64,000 nt of DNA from the NCBI GenBank assembly GCA_020746995.1, contig JAGPXD010000001.1:7006001-7070000 (forward strand), written 5' to 3'. A program made the translations under genes and the position numbers. This document shows, piece by piece, positions 53,669 to 63,706 of the stretch. Origin of the DNA: Plectosphaerella cucumerina (taxonomy: Eukaryota; Ascomycota; Sordariomycetes; Glomerellales; Plectosphaerellaceae). The notes beneath the pieces were generated by a model that did not search any database, was not told the origin of the DNA, and worked only from the letters and a program-made list of their open reading frames with translations. Numbering within the stretch: position 1 is the stretch's first letter; each line of letters opens with the position of its first letter.

Positions 53669-54430
53669 ATGTCCTCCATCAAGACTCTTCTCGCCGCCAC
53701 CCTGCTGGCCTCGGCCCAGCTCGTCGCCGGACACGGTGCCATCATCTCCGCTACCGGTGACGCCGGTGGCCAGGGCATGGCTCTTGGCGTCGACACCGCG
53801 ACCCCCCGTGACGGAACCCGCCGCGACCCCTTCCAGCAGGATTCCACCCGCTTCCGCGGTGCCTCCGCCGAGACCTTCGGCGAGACCGTCGGCGCCGGCG
53901 CCAACCAGCTCGAGGCCGGCACCAAGGCCATCATGTCCGAGATGGGTGGCCAGCTTCCTCAGATCACCCCTGGCGGCTCTGTCAACATGATGCTGCACCA
54001 GGTCAACGGTGACGGTGGCGGCCCCTACACCTGCGCCATGAACGCCGACGGCACCGGTGCCACCTGGGAGAACATCAACGTTTCCACCACTCCCCCCGGC
54101 GAGAACTCCCGCAACCGTGGCGGTGCTCAGACTGATTTCCCCATGGTCGCCGATGTTCCCGCCGACCAGACCTGCACCGGCACCGTCGCCGGACAGGAGA
54201 ACGTCTGCCTCGTCCGCTGCATGAACGCCGCTCGCGCCGGTCCCTTCGGCGGCGTCGTCCCCGTCCAGATGGCCGGCACTGCCACCCCCGCCCAGGCTCG
54301 CCGCCTGCTGGCCCGCGCCATCCTCGACTCCGAGAAGGAGCTCTACTCCATCAAGAGGCGCTCCCTCAAGGCCCGCGCCGAGGCCCTCGAGGACTTCGAG
54401 CTCGAGGAGGAGGCCGAGGAGGGCAACTAA
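53669..54430 (+). CDS. Egh16-like (GAS1/MAS-type) secreted appressorial protein
   Basis: Intronless, 253 residues. Signal peptide 1-21 with cleavage predicted before His22, giving mature HGAIISATGDAGGQGMALGV. The family block ATPRDGTRRDPFQQDSTRF identifies the Egh16/GAS1 group first seen in powdery mildew and rice blast, where members are induced in appressoria and some contribute to virulence. Four cysteines (122, 169, 180, 184) form a conserved set (YTCAMNADG, QTCTGTV, NVCLVRC). The C-terminus is a Lys/Arg- then Glu-rich tail (RRLLARAILDSEKEL ... ELEEEAEEGN), which is probably disordered. Codon use is strongly biased to C-ending codons, as in highly expressed genes. Mature N-terminal His plus His110 (NMMLHQVNG) recall a histidine brace; see findings. 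Confidence 0.9.
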   Translation: MSSIKTLLAATLLASAQLVAGHGAIISATGDAGGQGMALGVDTATPRDGTRRDPFQQDSTRFRGASAETFGETVGAGANQLEAGTKAIMSEMGGQLPQITPGGSVNMMLHQVNGDGGGPYTCAMNADGTGATWENINVSTTPPGENSRNRGGAQTDFPMVADVPADQTCTGTVAGQENVCLVRCMNAARAGPFGGVVPVQMAGTATPAQARRLLARAILDSEKELYSIKRRSLKARAEALEDFELEEEAEEGN

Positions 54431-55366
54431 GCGTCTTCGCTTCCACCACTCTTAGCTCCCCCCCTCGCAGACAACGGGCGGCACTGCCCTCCCCTTTCCG
54501 ACTGATGGTCTGGTCTTGACGACTCCATTAGGAGGGAGTGGCAGCCATTAGCCGCCCAAACACCCTCAACCCCCAATCCGACCCCCCTTGGTTTGGCCCA
54601 GGCAAAAGATGGAGATGAAATATATGGTACACTTTGGTGGTGGTTGTGGAAGACTGGCATTGGATGGAAGAAGAGTCCGGTAGGGACTTGAAGGCTTTTT
54701 TCCCCAGGAGAGATCAGAGTTCGATGGGGAGGTGTCTATCCTTTCTAGAGGGTGGCATCGCGGACGGTCCCGGCGCCCGGCACACCTTGATGATGGGTGT
54801 GGGCAAGCCCCTGGCCGGGGCCGCCCAGGACAGAAGTGTACAGTACTGGCCTTACTGCTAATGAGACTTGGCTGCTTGACCCAACTTTTGTTCCTCCTCG
54901 CCTTGTGATGTGACTTGTCCGATGTGGGTAACTTTCTCGGGCGGTCTTTGGGCATTTGCCTTTGAGGGTCTACCCTCGACATGGCTCGAGCCTTGTTCTC
55001 CTCCGTCCCCCTCGGCTCTCATGCATTGTACGTTCTTTTACGTCTCGAAACGATTTCTTTGTGTATTGCGTCGACTCCTATCGTTGTACGCGAGGATTAA
55101 GGGAGAGGCGGGAGACTGGGGCTTGCCTCGGCGACACAAAGGCAGGCCTGGCTGCGCGACGGGTGTCCGGACTGCTCCTTGTCCTCATGAACTCAAAGAT
55201 GTACCTTGAACTACCAAGGACGAATTCCGACAAAGGGATCAACAGCACGATTTAACACCCAGCAGGCCTGTCTGGGTTTCATGGCAGACAAGCATCTCAA
55301 CGACTCTGGGCCTGACACCACCGCAACCAGGCCACCCCAACCCGCAACTGAAGGCAACCAGAAGCC
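54431..55366. other. Intergenic region
   Basis: About 940 bp between the Egh16-like gene and the large unknown gene; no other gene is supported. Confidence 0.45.
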
Positions 55367-58300
55367 ATGGCCGCCCCGAATCAAACTCCCGCGAGGGACA
55401 AGCTGGACGAGAGCTCCGTTTCGAACAACCTCCAAAGCATCCTGGATCGCATCGATCGGAATTTCGAGGCCAACCCCAGGGCGGAGAGGTACCAACGCAC
55501 AGAAGGCAATAATGAACCCCTTTTCCACCCCGAAGTGGACAGGGCAGACTACTTCATGGGAATCGTCAACTTCGACCCGACATACTGTCCCAAGGGCCTC
55601 TTCCCTAGAGGCATGCCCGAACCAATGCAACTTTTGCACAGTTACATGTACTCCACTGGAAATGAGGACCAGCTCTACCACAAAATCAGGATTGCGCCTA
55701 CCCCGGGGATCGCAGACGCCTTCAAGAGACACTGGAAAGCCCGGGCCACGACGATCATGGAGCTCTGGAAGTCGGTCGACGAAAAGATGACCATCTTGGA
55801 GGGCACGGACGCGAGCATTTTCTCACCGGACAACCTCGCCAAGATGTTTGTTTCTCAACCGTGGGACGACGCTATGGGCAGGCTAGTGGCCGACATCGTG
55901 CAGCGTTCTGATCACGAGGGTCCTGTCCGACCGATTCCACACCCGATTCCAATCGACGTACCGCAGTGGGTACTGGCAATGGGCAAGAAGGCGGTCATGC
56001 CCAAGGTCAACCGCCCTGATCTTGACTGCTTCTCCGAACTGCACCAATATACCAGATTCTATCATCAAAAAATGCCAAAGGCTTTGGGGCCCATTCACGA
56101 AAAATATGCTATCCCCATGACATTCTGGTCTGGCCGCATCCCCATACCGATGTCATTCGAGGATGAGGAAAGATGCAGATGTAGGACCAGAACACTAGAG
56201 CAATACATCGACTTCTGGGCACCGATGCTTAACCTGGAGAACCTTTCAAAGCCTGGAAATTTTGTCTCCATGCTGTACAACCGCGCCAAACACCACCCCG
56301 CCACTTATGCGAGCCGGGACTTCGAAACGACGTACATCGCACGGGCCGGTCGCATGGATGACATCTTCAACTACCACTACCTCCCGAGTTTCTGGGAGGT
56401 GAGCGAGGATGACATCTACATCACCCACGTCGACGCCCCGGCCGACGGCGACACGTTCAACAAGGCCGTTGTGAGCTCCATCCAGGCCAAGAGCCGGCTG
56501 TACACCCACCTCGAGATCGGCGCCATCTTGCACACACAGGAGATCCTCTACGAATTCATTGACAGGACTCTTACACACATCGGGACGATGGTACACGAAG
56601 CGCGCTCGGCCAGCCTCGTCAACGTGACGGGATCGAGTGCTTCGGCTGAGCGCGTAGACATCGACAAGGTGATCAGAGAATTGAATGAGGATGATCTCCG
56701 CAAGGCACAGAAGAGAGACGGGAATGGGGACAACAGGAATGAGCTGGTTCACAGATGGGCGATCAGGCAGTACGCGCCCCCCACCGACACCCTGTTCGAC
56801 TTTGACGAGTGCGAGATCAACCTGCTGGGCATGAGGGAACAGGCGCGCGACAGGCTCAGGGAGCTGATGACCGACCCGATGGCCTTCTTGAACGAGGCGA
56901 AGAACATCATCGACCACCACCCGGGGCAGGTCAAGTCTATTCGCGGGGAGTATGATCAGTCGACTGATTTCGACTTCTCGGAGGAGTCAGGGCGGCAAGT
57001 GACGCGCCATTTCGACAAGGACAAGATCAAAACGTACGGCAAAGCCGAGGCCGCCAGGCTCGAGGATGAGCTTCTCAGCAGCGTCCTACACACAATGGTC
57101 CTGGCGGCGGTGCGCGAGCTGGAGATCTGGGACCACCTCTACATGGTCGCGCAGAGGCTGGGCGACCACATCAGGACCGAGCACATCGACTTGCACGATC
57201 CGGAGACGCCCCTCGAAGGCGAGCTGCGCAAGCTATGGCTGTTGCTCCTCCACTCCCTGAGGGCCAACCACAGACACCTCTACATCGACTTCCAGCACAA
57301 CAACTCGTACCTCTGTTCCCCGAAGATGAGAATCTTTATCGGACGGCACTCGAAGGTCAAGAAGGAGGCAATGGTAGACGAGCGGATCTTCCGTTGGGAG
57401 CAACCGGTACCCATTTTCGTGAACAGCAAGGAAACACGCGACTACCGCGTGAAGGAGCTGAAGAAACACAAGCGGGGGCCGAACGGGGACTGGAAGTCCG
57501 ACGACTCCATCCTCTACGGCCCCGACGACGAAGTTCTTACCCGGTTCATCATGGCTTTCGATGACGACTACAGTTCGGACACGGATGATAGCAAGATTTC
57601 CAGGACATTCTTCTTCAACCTTTTGAAGGGAGAGTTCCTGTCTTGCGCGGGCATGTCCAACCTCTGCGAGCACGTGTCGAGGCTCGACGCGAAACTGGAC
57701 CCAGAGGACCGCCGGATGACGCCCTACGTCTGGCGCCAGATCCAGGACCTCGTCACCCTGTCCCGCATGGTCGACGACATGGAGAGGACGCGCCGCGTCC
57801 TGCCCCCTCAGGCCCAGCGCCTGCGCCAGGAGTTTGAGGAGGACTGGGGCGATCTCAGCGGTCACGTCTTCGGCCCCTCGAAGTATCTCCCGGAGCTGAG
57901 CTCGCGCATGTTCATTCCCGAGAGACTGCGGAGCAACTGCAAGCCCCTCAGGGGCCTGCTGTACCCTCTGCTCAAGAGCATCGACAAGGGACTCCCTCAC
58001 GACGACCAGGGCTGCCTCGTCCCGTACAAGGACGGCTGGGACAGGGAGATGCCGCCGCAGAACCGCCACAAGGAACTCGCCTTTGTATGGAAGCACGCCC
58101 TGAGCGGCATCGTTGGCGGCTCCATCGAAGAGGTGTTCGAGGGAAACACCGACGCCAAGGTCAACCGCGGCATTAAAGGGCTGAGGTCGGGCATCAACAA
58201 AGGCACCTTTGGCGCAGGTCTCGCCCGGTTCCTCAGCACGTTCGAGACGGGAGGGAAAAGAAAGGACAGGGGAGTTCAAAAGGAGCGCCAGGCTGCCCAG

Positions 58301-59020
58301 GAGGCCATGGAGAGTGAGGAGGAGATCGCCGCGCTCAAGCAGATCATCTTGAGGCGCAGCGATGCCCTGGAGCGGGCGACGAGGAGGGCGGATGGGGACT
58401 GGGCGGCCGATACGGGCGACCCTATGGACGTTGACATGGAGGAAGGGGAAGAGGAGGAGGAGAGGCCCCCCATGACCGCCGAGGAAGCCCTCGCCGCCGA
58501 TGAAGAGCACCGCCGCCGCGCAGAAGAAGAACAAGCCCGCCAGATAGCGCTACGACCGGTGGAGCGAGTTCGTGGGCGGAAAACCAACTACCGGAGGAAC
58601 CGGAGGCGGCAGCTGGAGCGACAAGCAGGCGGGCTTCAGAACCTGCTGGCCGCCCCGGCGCCGCCGCCGATCGTCAGGCAGCCTCTGGCCCAACACCACT
58701 GGGATTGTTTCCGGGCGTGCTTCGGCCGCAACGACGCGCAGATCACGACAAACTTTATCGCTCTCCGCCAGGCCCTGGGCGCCATCAACTACAGCGTCCG
58801 GCCGTCAAACGGAGGGTCCGGCTGGCGCTTCAGCTGGACCCCGGAGAGTAACCTCCCGCCGGCGCCGGGGGCCACTTCCATGGGAGCGCATGAGCCGCAT
58901 GGAGCGGCACTGAGGCACCTGCGGCAGACAATGTTGAGAATCGGGGCAAGACTGCCGACGATTGGGGTTACGGCGCGGAGGTTGGCTAGGTACTACGAGG
59001 GGGCGCCTGATGGTTGGTGA
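55367..59020 (+). CDS. Large intronless protein of unknown function
   Basis: One uninterrupted frame of 1217 codons starting in a good context (AAGCCATGG). I recognise no catalytic motif or named domain. Residues 1-1000 look like a folded, mostly helical globular protein with normal composition (SILDRIDRNFEANPRAERY, FDPTYCPKGLFPRGMPEPM, FWSGRIPIPMSFEDEERCRC). From about residue 1020 comes an acidic low-complexity run (DVDMEEGEEEEERPP), then a charged helix (EEHRRRAEEEQARQIAL) and a strongly basic patch (RVRGRKTNYRRNRRRQLERQ), which would serve as a nuclear localisation signal or nucleic-acid contact. A C-terminal piece (HHWDCFRACFGRNDAQITTNF) may be a small separate domain. No signal peptide or membrane helix. 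Lack of introns over 3.65 kb is unusual beside its neighbours but not unique here. Confidence 0.85.
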   Translation: MAAPNQTPARDKLDESSVSNNLQSILDRIDRNFEANPRAERYQRTEGNNEPLFHPEVDRADYFMGIVNFDPTYCPKGLFPRGMPEPMQLLHSYMYSTGNEDQLYHKIRIAPTPGIADAFKRHWKARATTIMELWKSVDEKMTILEGTDASIFSPDNLAKMFVSQPWDDAMGRLVADIVQRSDHEGPVRPIPHPIPIDVPQWVLAMGKKAVMPKVNRPDLDCFSELHQYTRFYHQKMPKALGPIHEKYAIPMTFWSGRIPIPMSFEDEERCRCRTRTLEQYIDFWAPMLNLENLSKPGNFVSMLYNRAKHHPATYASRDFETTYIARAGRMDDIFNYHYLPSFWEVSEDDIYITHVDAPADGDTFNKAVVSSIQAKSRLYTHLEIGAILHTQEILYEFIDRTLTHIGTMVHEARSASLVNVTGSSASAERVDIDKVIRELNEDDLRKAQKRDGNGDNRNELVHRWAIRQYAPPTDTLFDFDECEINLLGMREQARDRLRELMTDPMAFLNEAKNIIDHHPGQVKSIRGEYDQSTDFDFSEESGRQVTRHFDKDKIKTYGKAEAARLEDELLSSVLHTMVLAAVRELEIWDHLYMVAQRLGDHIRTEHIDLHDPETPLEGELRKLWLLLLHSLRANHRHLYIDFQHNNSYLCSPKMRIFIGRHSKVKKEAMVDERIFRWEQPVPIFVNSKETRDYRVKELKKHKRGPNGDWKSDDSILYGPDDEVLTRFIMAFDDDYSSDTDDSKISRTFFFNLLKGEFLSCAGMSNLCEHVSRLDAKLDPEDRRMTPYVWRQIQDLVTLSRMVDDMERTRRVLPPQAQRLRQEFEEDWGDLSGHVFGPSKYLPELSSRMFIPERLRSNCKPLRGLLYPLLKSIDKGLPHDDQGCLVPYKDGWDREMPPQNRHKELAFVWKHALSGIVGGSIEEVFEGNTDAKVNRGIKGLRSGINKGTFGAGLARFLSTFETGGKRKDRGVQKERQAAQEAMESEEEIAALKQIILRRSDALERATRRADGDWAADTGDPMDVDMEEGEEEEERPPMTAEEALAADEEHRRRAEEEQARQIALRPVERVRGRKTNYRRNRRRQLERQAGGLQNLLAAPAPPPIVRQPLAQHHWDCFRACFGRNDAQITTNFIALRQALGAINYSVRPSNGGSGWRFSWTPESNLPPAPGATSMGAHEPHGAALRHLRQTMLRIGARLPTIGVTARRLARYYEGAPDGW

Positions 59021-59514
59021 TGGGTGTCTGGGTGTTTTGTTTGGGTGTTCCGGCGGAGTTATGGATTCGATGTAATTTCGTGTGTATTGATGAGTGTTTG
59101 CCAGCCCGTGAGGTTGTCGAGATCATGGTGTTGAGGGAGGTGAGAAAAAAAAGAAGGCACCAGGGTTACCGGAGCGTGTACCGAATGGCTAACCTCTCCC
59201 GTTTCCTTTATCGCCTCGTCAGGCTTAGTAATTTGGCCCTCAAAGCGCCACCCAACCACACCACTCCGCCCCCCGGTACTCACAGCGGGGCTGGAAGGAG
59301 CTAAGAGGACATCAGCTGGTGCCAGCTGGAAATCCAGAGCACCATCGACATGGGCCGCGCCGAGGGGTCTCCCACCGACGCGTCGACTTGGAGCTTGACG
59401 CGACACCACCACGTGCACCTCAAACGATTTGCAACCATTCGCACTCCCAGCACATCTTCCGCGCACTCTCACACCAACCACGCACCTGCAATCTGAAGGC
59501 CGAAACTTCCGAAG
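59021..59514. other. Intergenic region
   Basis: 494 bp between the large unknown gene and the CENP-L gene; no feature is called. Confidence 0.45.
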
Positions 59515-60744
59515 ATGCCCCCAAAGCGGAAGAGGCCGGCAAACGCACCCGATGCACAGCCTAGACAAGCGCCCTCCCGCTCACCCCCCGCCGACACCGA
59601 CATGCAAGACGACGTCGAACCACCACCTCAATTCTTCAACGTCTCCTTCACAGCCCACCGAGTGTCCAGCCTCTTCATTGGCCACGAAGCCCTGTCATCA
59701 ACACGACTTGCGACTATCGCGCAACGGCTACGCGATACCCTTGTCGGCGACGTGGTCCGCGGCGTCCAGGTCGGTCTTGAGAGTGCCGATGCCGGACTCG
59801 GTCGCGCAGGGTCACTTGAGAAGGTGACGGTGCGCTGGTTTGATGCAGACGCCATGCTGGGGGACGAAGATTCGACCACGCCGAAGCGCGAGGGCCTCTG
59901 CTTCGAGATGCGGTACGAGAACACGCTGTGCACGGCGCTGCTACTTCCCCGGGCAGGCGAGCGGCCGCGGGACAAGAACAACATCATCGACGGCCCTTTC
60001 GGCGCAGACGACGCTTTTTCAGTACCGAGCACCTTCGACCCGCCAAGCGCTGACGGACCCGACGACCCGCGTTTCCTCGAGCTGCCCCTCCTCCTGACGA
60101 GAATGCCGACACAGCTGCGGTCCTTCGTCCTCGACTTCATCTGCCGGACCTTTGATTGTCGCATCGCCCAGCTGGGCCTCGGCACGCGTAGTCTGACGTC
60201 GGCATGGGAACGCTGGGTCGAGGATGCGGGGCTGCCGACTAGAGGACCTCTGGCCAAAGATCTTGTCATAACCATTGGATTCCACCTGCCGTCGTCAGAG
60301 GACGAACCCGGCGACGAACCGGCCAAGATGGGCCTGCGGACAATCGACGTCATCATCCCCGCAGACGACGCTGGGCGCTTCCTCCGATCAGATCTGGGAG
60401 CCGACAACCGACTCGCGGAGAAGCAGGGCTGGGAAGACGACGACAGGGTGCGGAGCCGGCTATCTGGGGGCGGCGACGAGGAGGGTTGGGCGTGGCTGCG
60501 CGGGGAGAATGGGGAGGACGCGGCTGAGCTACCGTTCACGCGAGCGCTTGCGTTTTACCTGGACAAGCACATGACGCTGAACTTGTTCCACCCCAGCGTG
60601 AGGATCGTGAGGATCGCTTGCGGCGGGTTTGTCTTGGCGGAGAACAGACTCAAGGTGTTCGCTGTCGCATCGAGCGATGAGGAGCTTGCTGCGACGGGAG
60701 CTGTGAAGAGGCTTGTCGCTGGTTTGGCAGAGAGGGCCGGCTGA
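59515..60744 (+). CDS. fta1: Kinetochore protein CENP-L / Fta1 (Sim4 complex subunit)
   Basis: Intronless, 409 residues. A basic, disordered N-terminus (PPKRKRPANAPDAQPRQ) leads into FFNVSFTAHRVSSLFIGHEAL and RLATIAQRLRDTLVGDVVRGVQVGL, the opening strands of the Fta1/CENP-L family. Further family-like parts are VRWFDADAMLG, RMPTQLRSFVLDFICRTFDCRI, and the C-terminal strand set ALAFYLDKHMTLNLFHPSVRIVRIACGGFVLAENRLKVF. Fta1 pairs with Mis15/CENP-N in the inner kinetochore. A loop rich in Gly/Asp (RSRLSGGGDEEGWAWLRGENGED) interrupts the C-terminal half. The call rests on recognition of the N- and C-terminal blocks and is good but not certain. Confidence 0.78.
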   Translation: MPPKRKRPANAPDAQPRQAPSRSPPADTDMQDDVEPPPQFFNVSFTAHRVSSLFIGHEALSSTRLATIAQRLRDTLVGDVVRGVQVGLESADAGLGRAGSLEKVTVRWFDADAMLGDEDSTTPKREGLCFEMRYENTLCTALLLPRAGERPRDKNNIIDGPFGADDAFSVPSTFDPPSADGPDDPRFLELPLLLTRMPTQLRSFVLDFICRTFDCRIAQLGLGTRSLTSAWERWVEDAGLPTRGPLAKDLVITIGFHLPSSEDEPGDEPAKMGLRTIDVIIPADDAGRFLRSDLGADNRLAEKQGWEDDDRVRSRLSGGGDEEGWAWLRGENGEDAAELPFTRALAFYLDKHMTLNLFHPSVRIVRIACGGFVLAENRLKVFAVASSDEELAATGAVKRLVAGLAERAG

Positions 60745-61169
60745 TGGGTGGGATGGATGAATGACTGGATGATGCTATGATTTTGCTTTTGAAAGATACC
60801 CCTTTCGACTGGATGTTGTCGAATATGAGTTCAGGTGTTGGCAGGATCGATTGGCCTGCTGGCTGGAAGGACATGCCGCTTTTTCTCCATTCCTGGCTTC
60901 TGTCCAAAGCTGAAACGGTTGTGATATGAAGAAGTGGACATATTATACGCGGGCATCGAATTTGTCCAGCACTGGCAGGTCGTGACTCCAGCGTCGGCCT
61001 CCTCGAGCTGCCCCGCAATTTAAATTGCTACACCCCCCACCCCCGACTGAATGACTAAGCCGACGATAAGATCTTATCGCGGCGGTCTTCGACTTTTTTC
61101 TTCAATGAGCTTGTCTCGCTCACCACCGGCAACAACCACAGCGCTGTAGCCGCTACGACTTCAGACACA
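60745..61169. other. Intergenic region
   Basis: 425 bp of CENP-L 3' flank and DBP7 promoter; a poly-pyrimidine/CCCCCACCCCC stretch lies near 61035. Nothing else is recognised. Confidence 0.45.
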
Positions 61170-63431
61170 ATGGCCGACGATGGCATGATTCTCAATTTCG
61201 ACCTCGGGGAGGCTCCCGTCAAGACCCAGGTCAAGTTCCAGGGCGGAAAGTGGAGGGACCGCCTCAAGGCGCAACGCGACGCCAACAAAGACCCCAACGC
61301 AGGACCATCGGAAAGGATCAACAAGCGACGAGACATCGGAGATGACGGCGAACGACCTCCGAAGCGGCCGAGGGCAGAACCTCCCCGGCCCTCATCCTAT
61401 CAGACCGGAAAGCTGCCGCCGGGCAGCATCAACACGGGTCGGCCTCGCCCGGTCAACGGCCAGGTGACATCCCGGCTCTTCTCGTCCAACCCCGAGGCGC
61501 GCACCGTCTTCGACGACCCCGACGACCCCAAGCCCCCCCAGGAGGACGCCGAACCGTCCAACGCGCCGCTGTCAGAGGAGGCGGCCAGCTTCCACGCACT
61601 CGGCTGCTCGCGCAAGCTGGCCGAGACGCTGTCGGGCAAGCTCGCGCTTAAGGCGCCTACGGCCATCCAGGCCAAGGTGATCCCTCAGCTGATCAAAGAG
61701 GACAGCGACGCGTTCGTCCAGGCCCAGACGGGTTCCGGAAAGACGCTGGCGTACCTATTGCCCATCGTGCAGCGCATCCTCGCCGTCGAGGGCCAGGTGC
61801 GGCGCGACTCGGGCGTCTTCGCCATCGTGTTGGCGCCCACGCGCGAGCTTTGCCGGCAGATCGAGTTGGTTCTCGCGAAGCTGCTGCCGCCGTGGCTCGT
61901 CAGTACCACCGTCATTGGTGGTGAAAGCAAGCATTCGGAGAAGAGCCGGCTCCGCAAGGGCGTCAACATTCTGATTGCCACACCGGGAAGGCTGACGGAT
62001 CACCTTCAAAACACCAAGGTGCTCGATGTTGGCACCGTGCGCTGGCTGGTGCTCGATGAAGGCGACAGGCTGATGGAGATGGGTTTCGAGAGCGATCTGC
62101 GCGAGATTGTCGGCAAGATCCGCGAGGGCAAGCTGACGAGCTCGACGAAGAATGGCGTGTCCCTGGAGGCGCTGCCGACGCGGAGGGTGACGGTGCTCTG
62201 CTCGGCTACGATGAAGATGGACGTGCAGAAGCTGGGAGACATCTCGCTCGAGGACGCCGTGCACCTCGCGGCCGGCGACGATGAGGTCCAGGACGGCGCC
62301 GAGCAGCAGCAGGTGGCCTTTTCGGCACCCGCGCAGCTCAAGCAGTCATACAACGTGGTGCCTGCCAAGCTGCGGCTGGTTACGCTCATCGCGCTGCTGC
62401 GGTCAACGTTCCTGCGCAAGGGCTCCGTTATGAAGGCCATTGTCTTCATCTCGTGTGCCGACTCGGTCGACTTCCACTACGACCTGCTCAAGAAGCCGCT
62501 CGGTCCCGACGACAAGAAGGACTCAACCTCGCATACGGCCAACACAGTCGCCCCCGCCGCCTACATCACCTCCCCCGCCAACCCCGACATCATCCTGCAC
62601 AGGCTGCACGGCTCGCTAGCGCAGCCGGTCCGAACGGCCACACTCAACGCCTACACCAACTGCAAGGACCCCTGCGTCCTCATCACCACCGATATCTCAT
62701 CCCGCGGTCTCGATGTCCCCGCTGTCGAACTCGTCATCGAATACGACCCAGCTTTCTGTGCCGCCGACCACCTCCACCGCATCGGTCGAACAGCCCGAGC
62801 CGGCCGGCCCGGCAAGGCCGTCCTGTTCCTCCAGCCTGGCACCGAAGAGGGCTACGTCGACATGCTCTCGGCCGGCAACCCGTCTCCGCCGAAGGCAGAG
62901 TCGTACGAAGGCATCCTGCACAAGGGCCTCGCTACGCATCTGGTTTTCCCCGTCGACACGGACGCCAAGCCCATCGACGAGGAGAGCCGGAGCTTCTCAC
63001 AGCGCGCCGAGTCGCTGCAGCTGCACATTGAGCAGCGCCTCCTGATGCCAACGTCGACGGTCCTTCTCGACGCGGCGCGCAAAGCGTTCCGTTCGCATAT
63101 TCGCGCGTACGCCACGCACGTCAAGGATGAGAGAAAGTACTTTGATATCACGGAGCTGCATCTAGGACATACGGCCAAGAGTTATGGTCTGCGCGAGGCC
63201 CCGAGCGGTGTGGGACGTGGTATGCATGATGGAAAGAAGAGCGCGATGAAGTCGGCGGCCAAGGGGCGGCGCAAGAGTGGTGCGGCTGCCGGGGGTGATG
63301 GCGGTCGCAAGAGCAGCGCGATGGAGGATATTGACACGGGTGGCGGTGTGGATATGGCGGAGATGGAGAGGAAGATGAAGATGAAGATGAAGAGCGTGAT
63401 GAACGCGGCGAGCGAGTTCAACATTGGTTGA
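61170..63431 (+). CDS. DBP7: ATP-dependent RNA helicase DBP7 (DEAD-box, 60S ribosome biogenesis)
   Basis: Nucleolar helicase of early pre-60S maturation. Intronless, 753 residues, usual for filamentous-fungal Dbp7. The N-terminus has the Dbp7 hallmark FDLGEAPVKTQVKFQGGKWRDRLKAQ. Helicase motifs in order: Q motif (FHALGCSRKLAETL ... PTAIQAKVIP), I AQTGSGKT (185-192), Ia APTRELCRQ, Ib TPGRLTDHL, II DEGDRLMEMGF (DEGD in place of DEAD, as in the Dbp7 group), III CSATM, IV IVFISCADSVDFHY, V ITTDISSRGLDVP and VI HRIGRTARAGRPG. The DUF4217-like C-terminal extension (ARKAFRSHIRAYATH ... FDITELHLGHTAKSYGLREAP) is present, followed by a Lys-rich tail. Confidence 0.95.
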   Translation: MADDGMILNFDLGEAPVKTQVKFQGGKWRDRLKAQRDANKDPNAGPSERINKRRDIGDDGERPPKRPRAEPPRPSSYQTGKLPPGSINTGRPRPVNGQVTSRLFSSNPEARTVFDDPDDPKPPQEDAEPSNAPLSEEAASFHALGCSRKLAETLSGKLALKAPTAIQAKVIPQLIKEDSDAFVQAQTGSGKTLAYLLPIVQRILAVEGQVRRDSGVFAIVLAPTRELCRQIELVLAKLLPPWLVSTTVIGGESKHSEKSRLRKGVNILIATPGRLTDHLQNTKVLDVGTVRWLVLDEGDRLMEMGFESDLREIVGKIREGKLTSSTKNGVSLEALPTRRVTVLCSATMKMDVQKLGDISLEDAVHLAAGDDEVQDGAEQQQVAFSAPAQLKQSYNVVPAKLRLVTLIALLRSTFLRKGSVMKAIVFISCADSVDFHYDLLKKPLGPDDKKDSTSHTANTVAPAAYITSPANPDIILHRLHGSLAQPVRTATLNAYTNCKDPCVLITTDISSRGLDVPAVELVIEYDPAFCAADHLHRIGRTARAGRPGKAVLFLQPGTEEGYVDMLSAGNPSPPKAESYEGILHKGLATHLVFPVDTDAKPIDEESRSFSQRAESLQLHIEQRLLMPTSTVLLDAARKAFRSHIRAYATHVKDERKYFDITELHLGHTAKSYGLREAPSGVGRGMHDGKKSAMKSAAKGRRKSGAAAGGDGGRKSSAMEDIDTGGGVDMAEMERKMKMKMKSVMNAASEFNIG

Positions 63432-63706
63432 AGCATGGGGAGGCAGATACAAGGGGCACGGGTCATCTTTCTTGTTCTAGCGATTCGTTCCAGGAGTCTG
63501 GGTCAAAAATATGAAGAAGCTGATTTCATCAGGGGTTTGTGTCCCGAAGTGTGATTTGTCTGGGCTTACAGGCTGTTTGCAGAGGGAGCAGTCTTACGAT
63601 CACCATTATCAAAATCGAAGGGGTTATGACGTCGACGTGTCACGTAGCACACCGTCGGTCGGCCACGACAAACACCGGGCAAAGCCAACTTCCCCTCACA
63701 ATCCTC
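63432..63706. other. Intergenic region
   Basis: 275 bp between DBP7 and the partial gene at the right edge; nothing specific is seen. Confidence 0.4.

Noticed and set aside
57233..58534. 433-codon minus-strand frame inside the large unknown gene
   Set aside because: Antisense to an uninterrupted 1217-codon frame; no start context or motif of its own.
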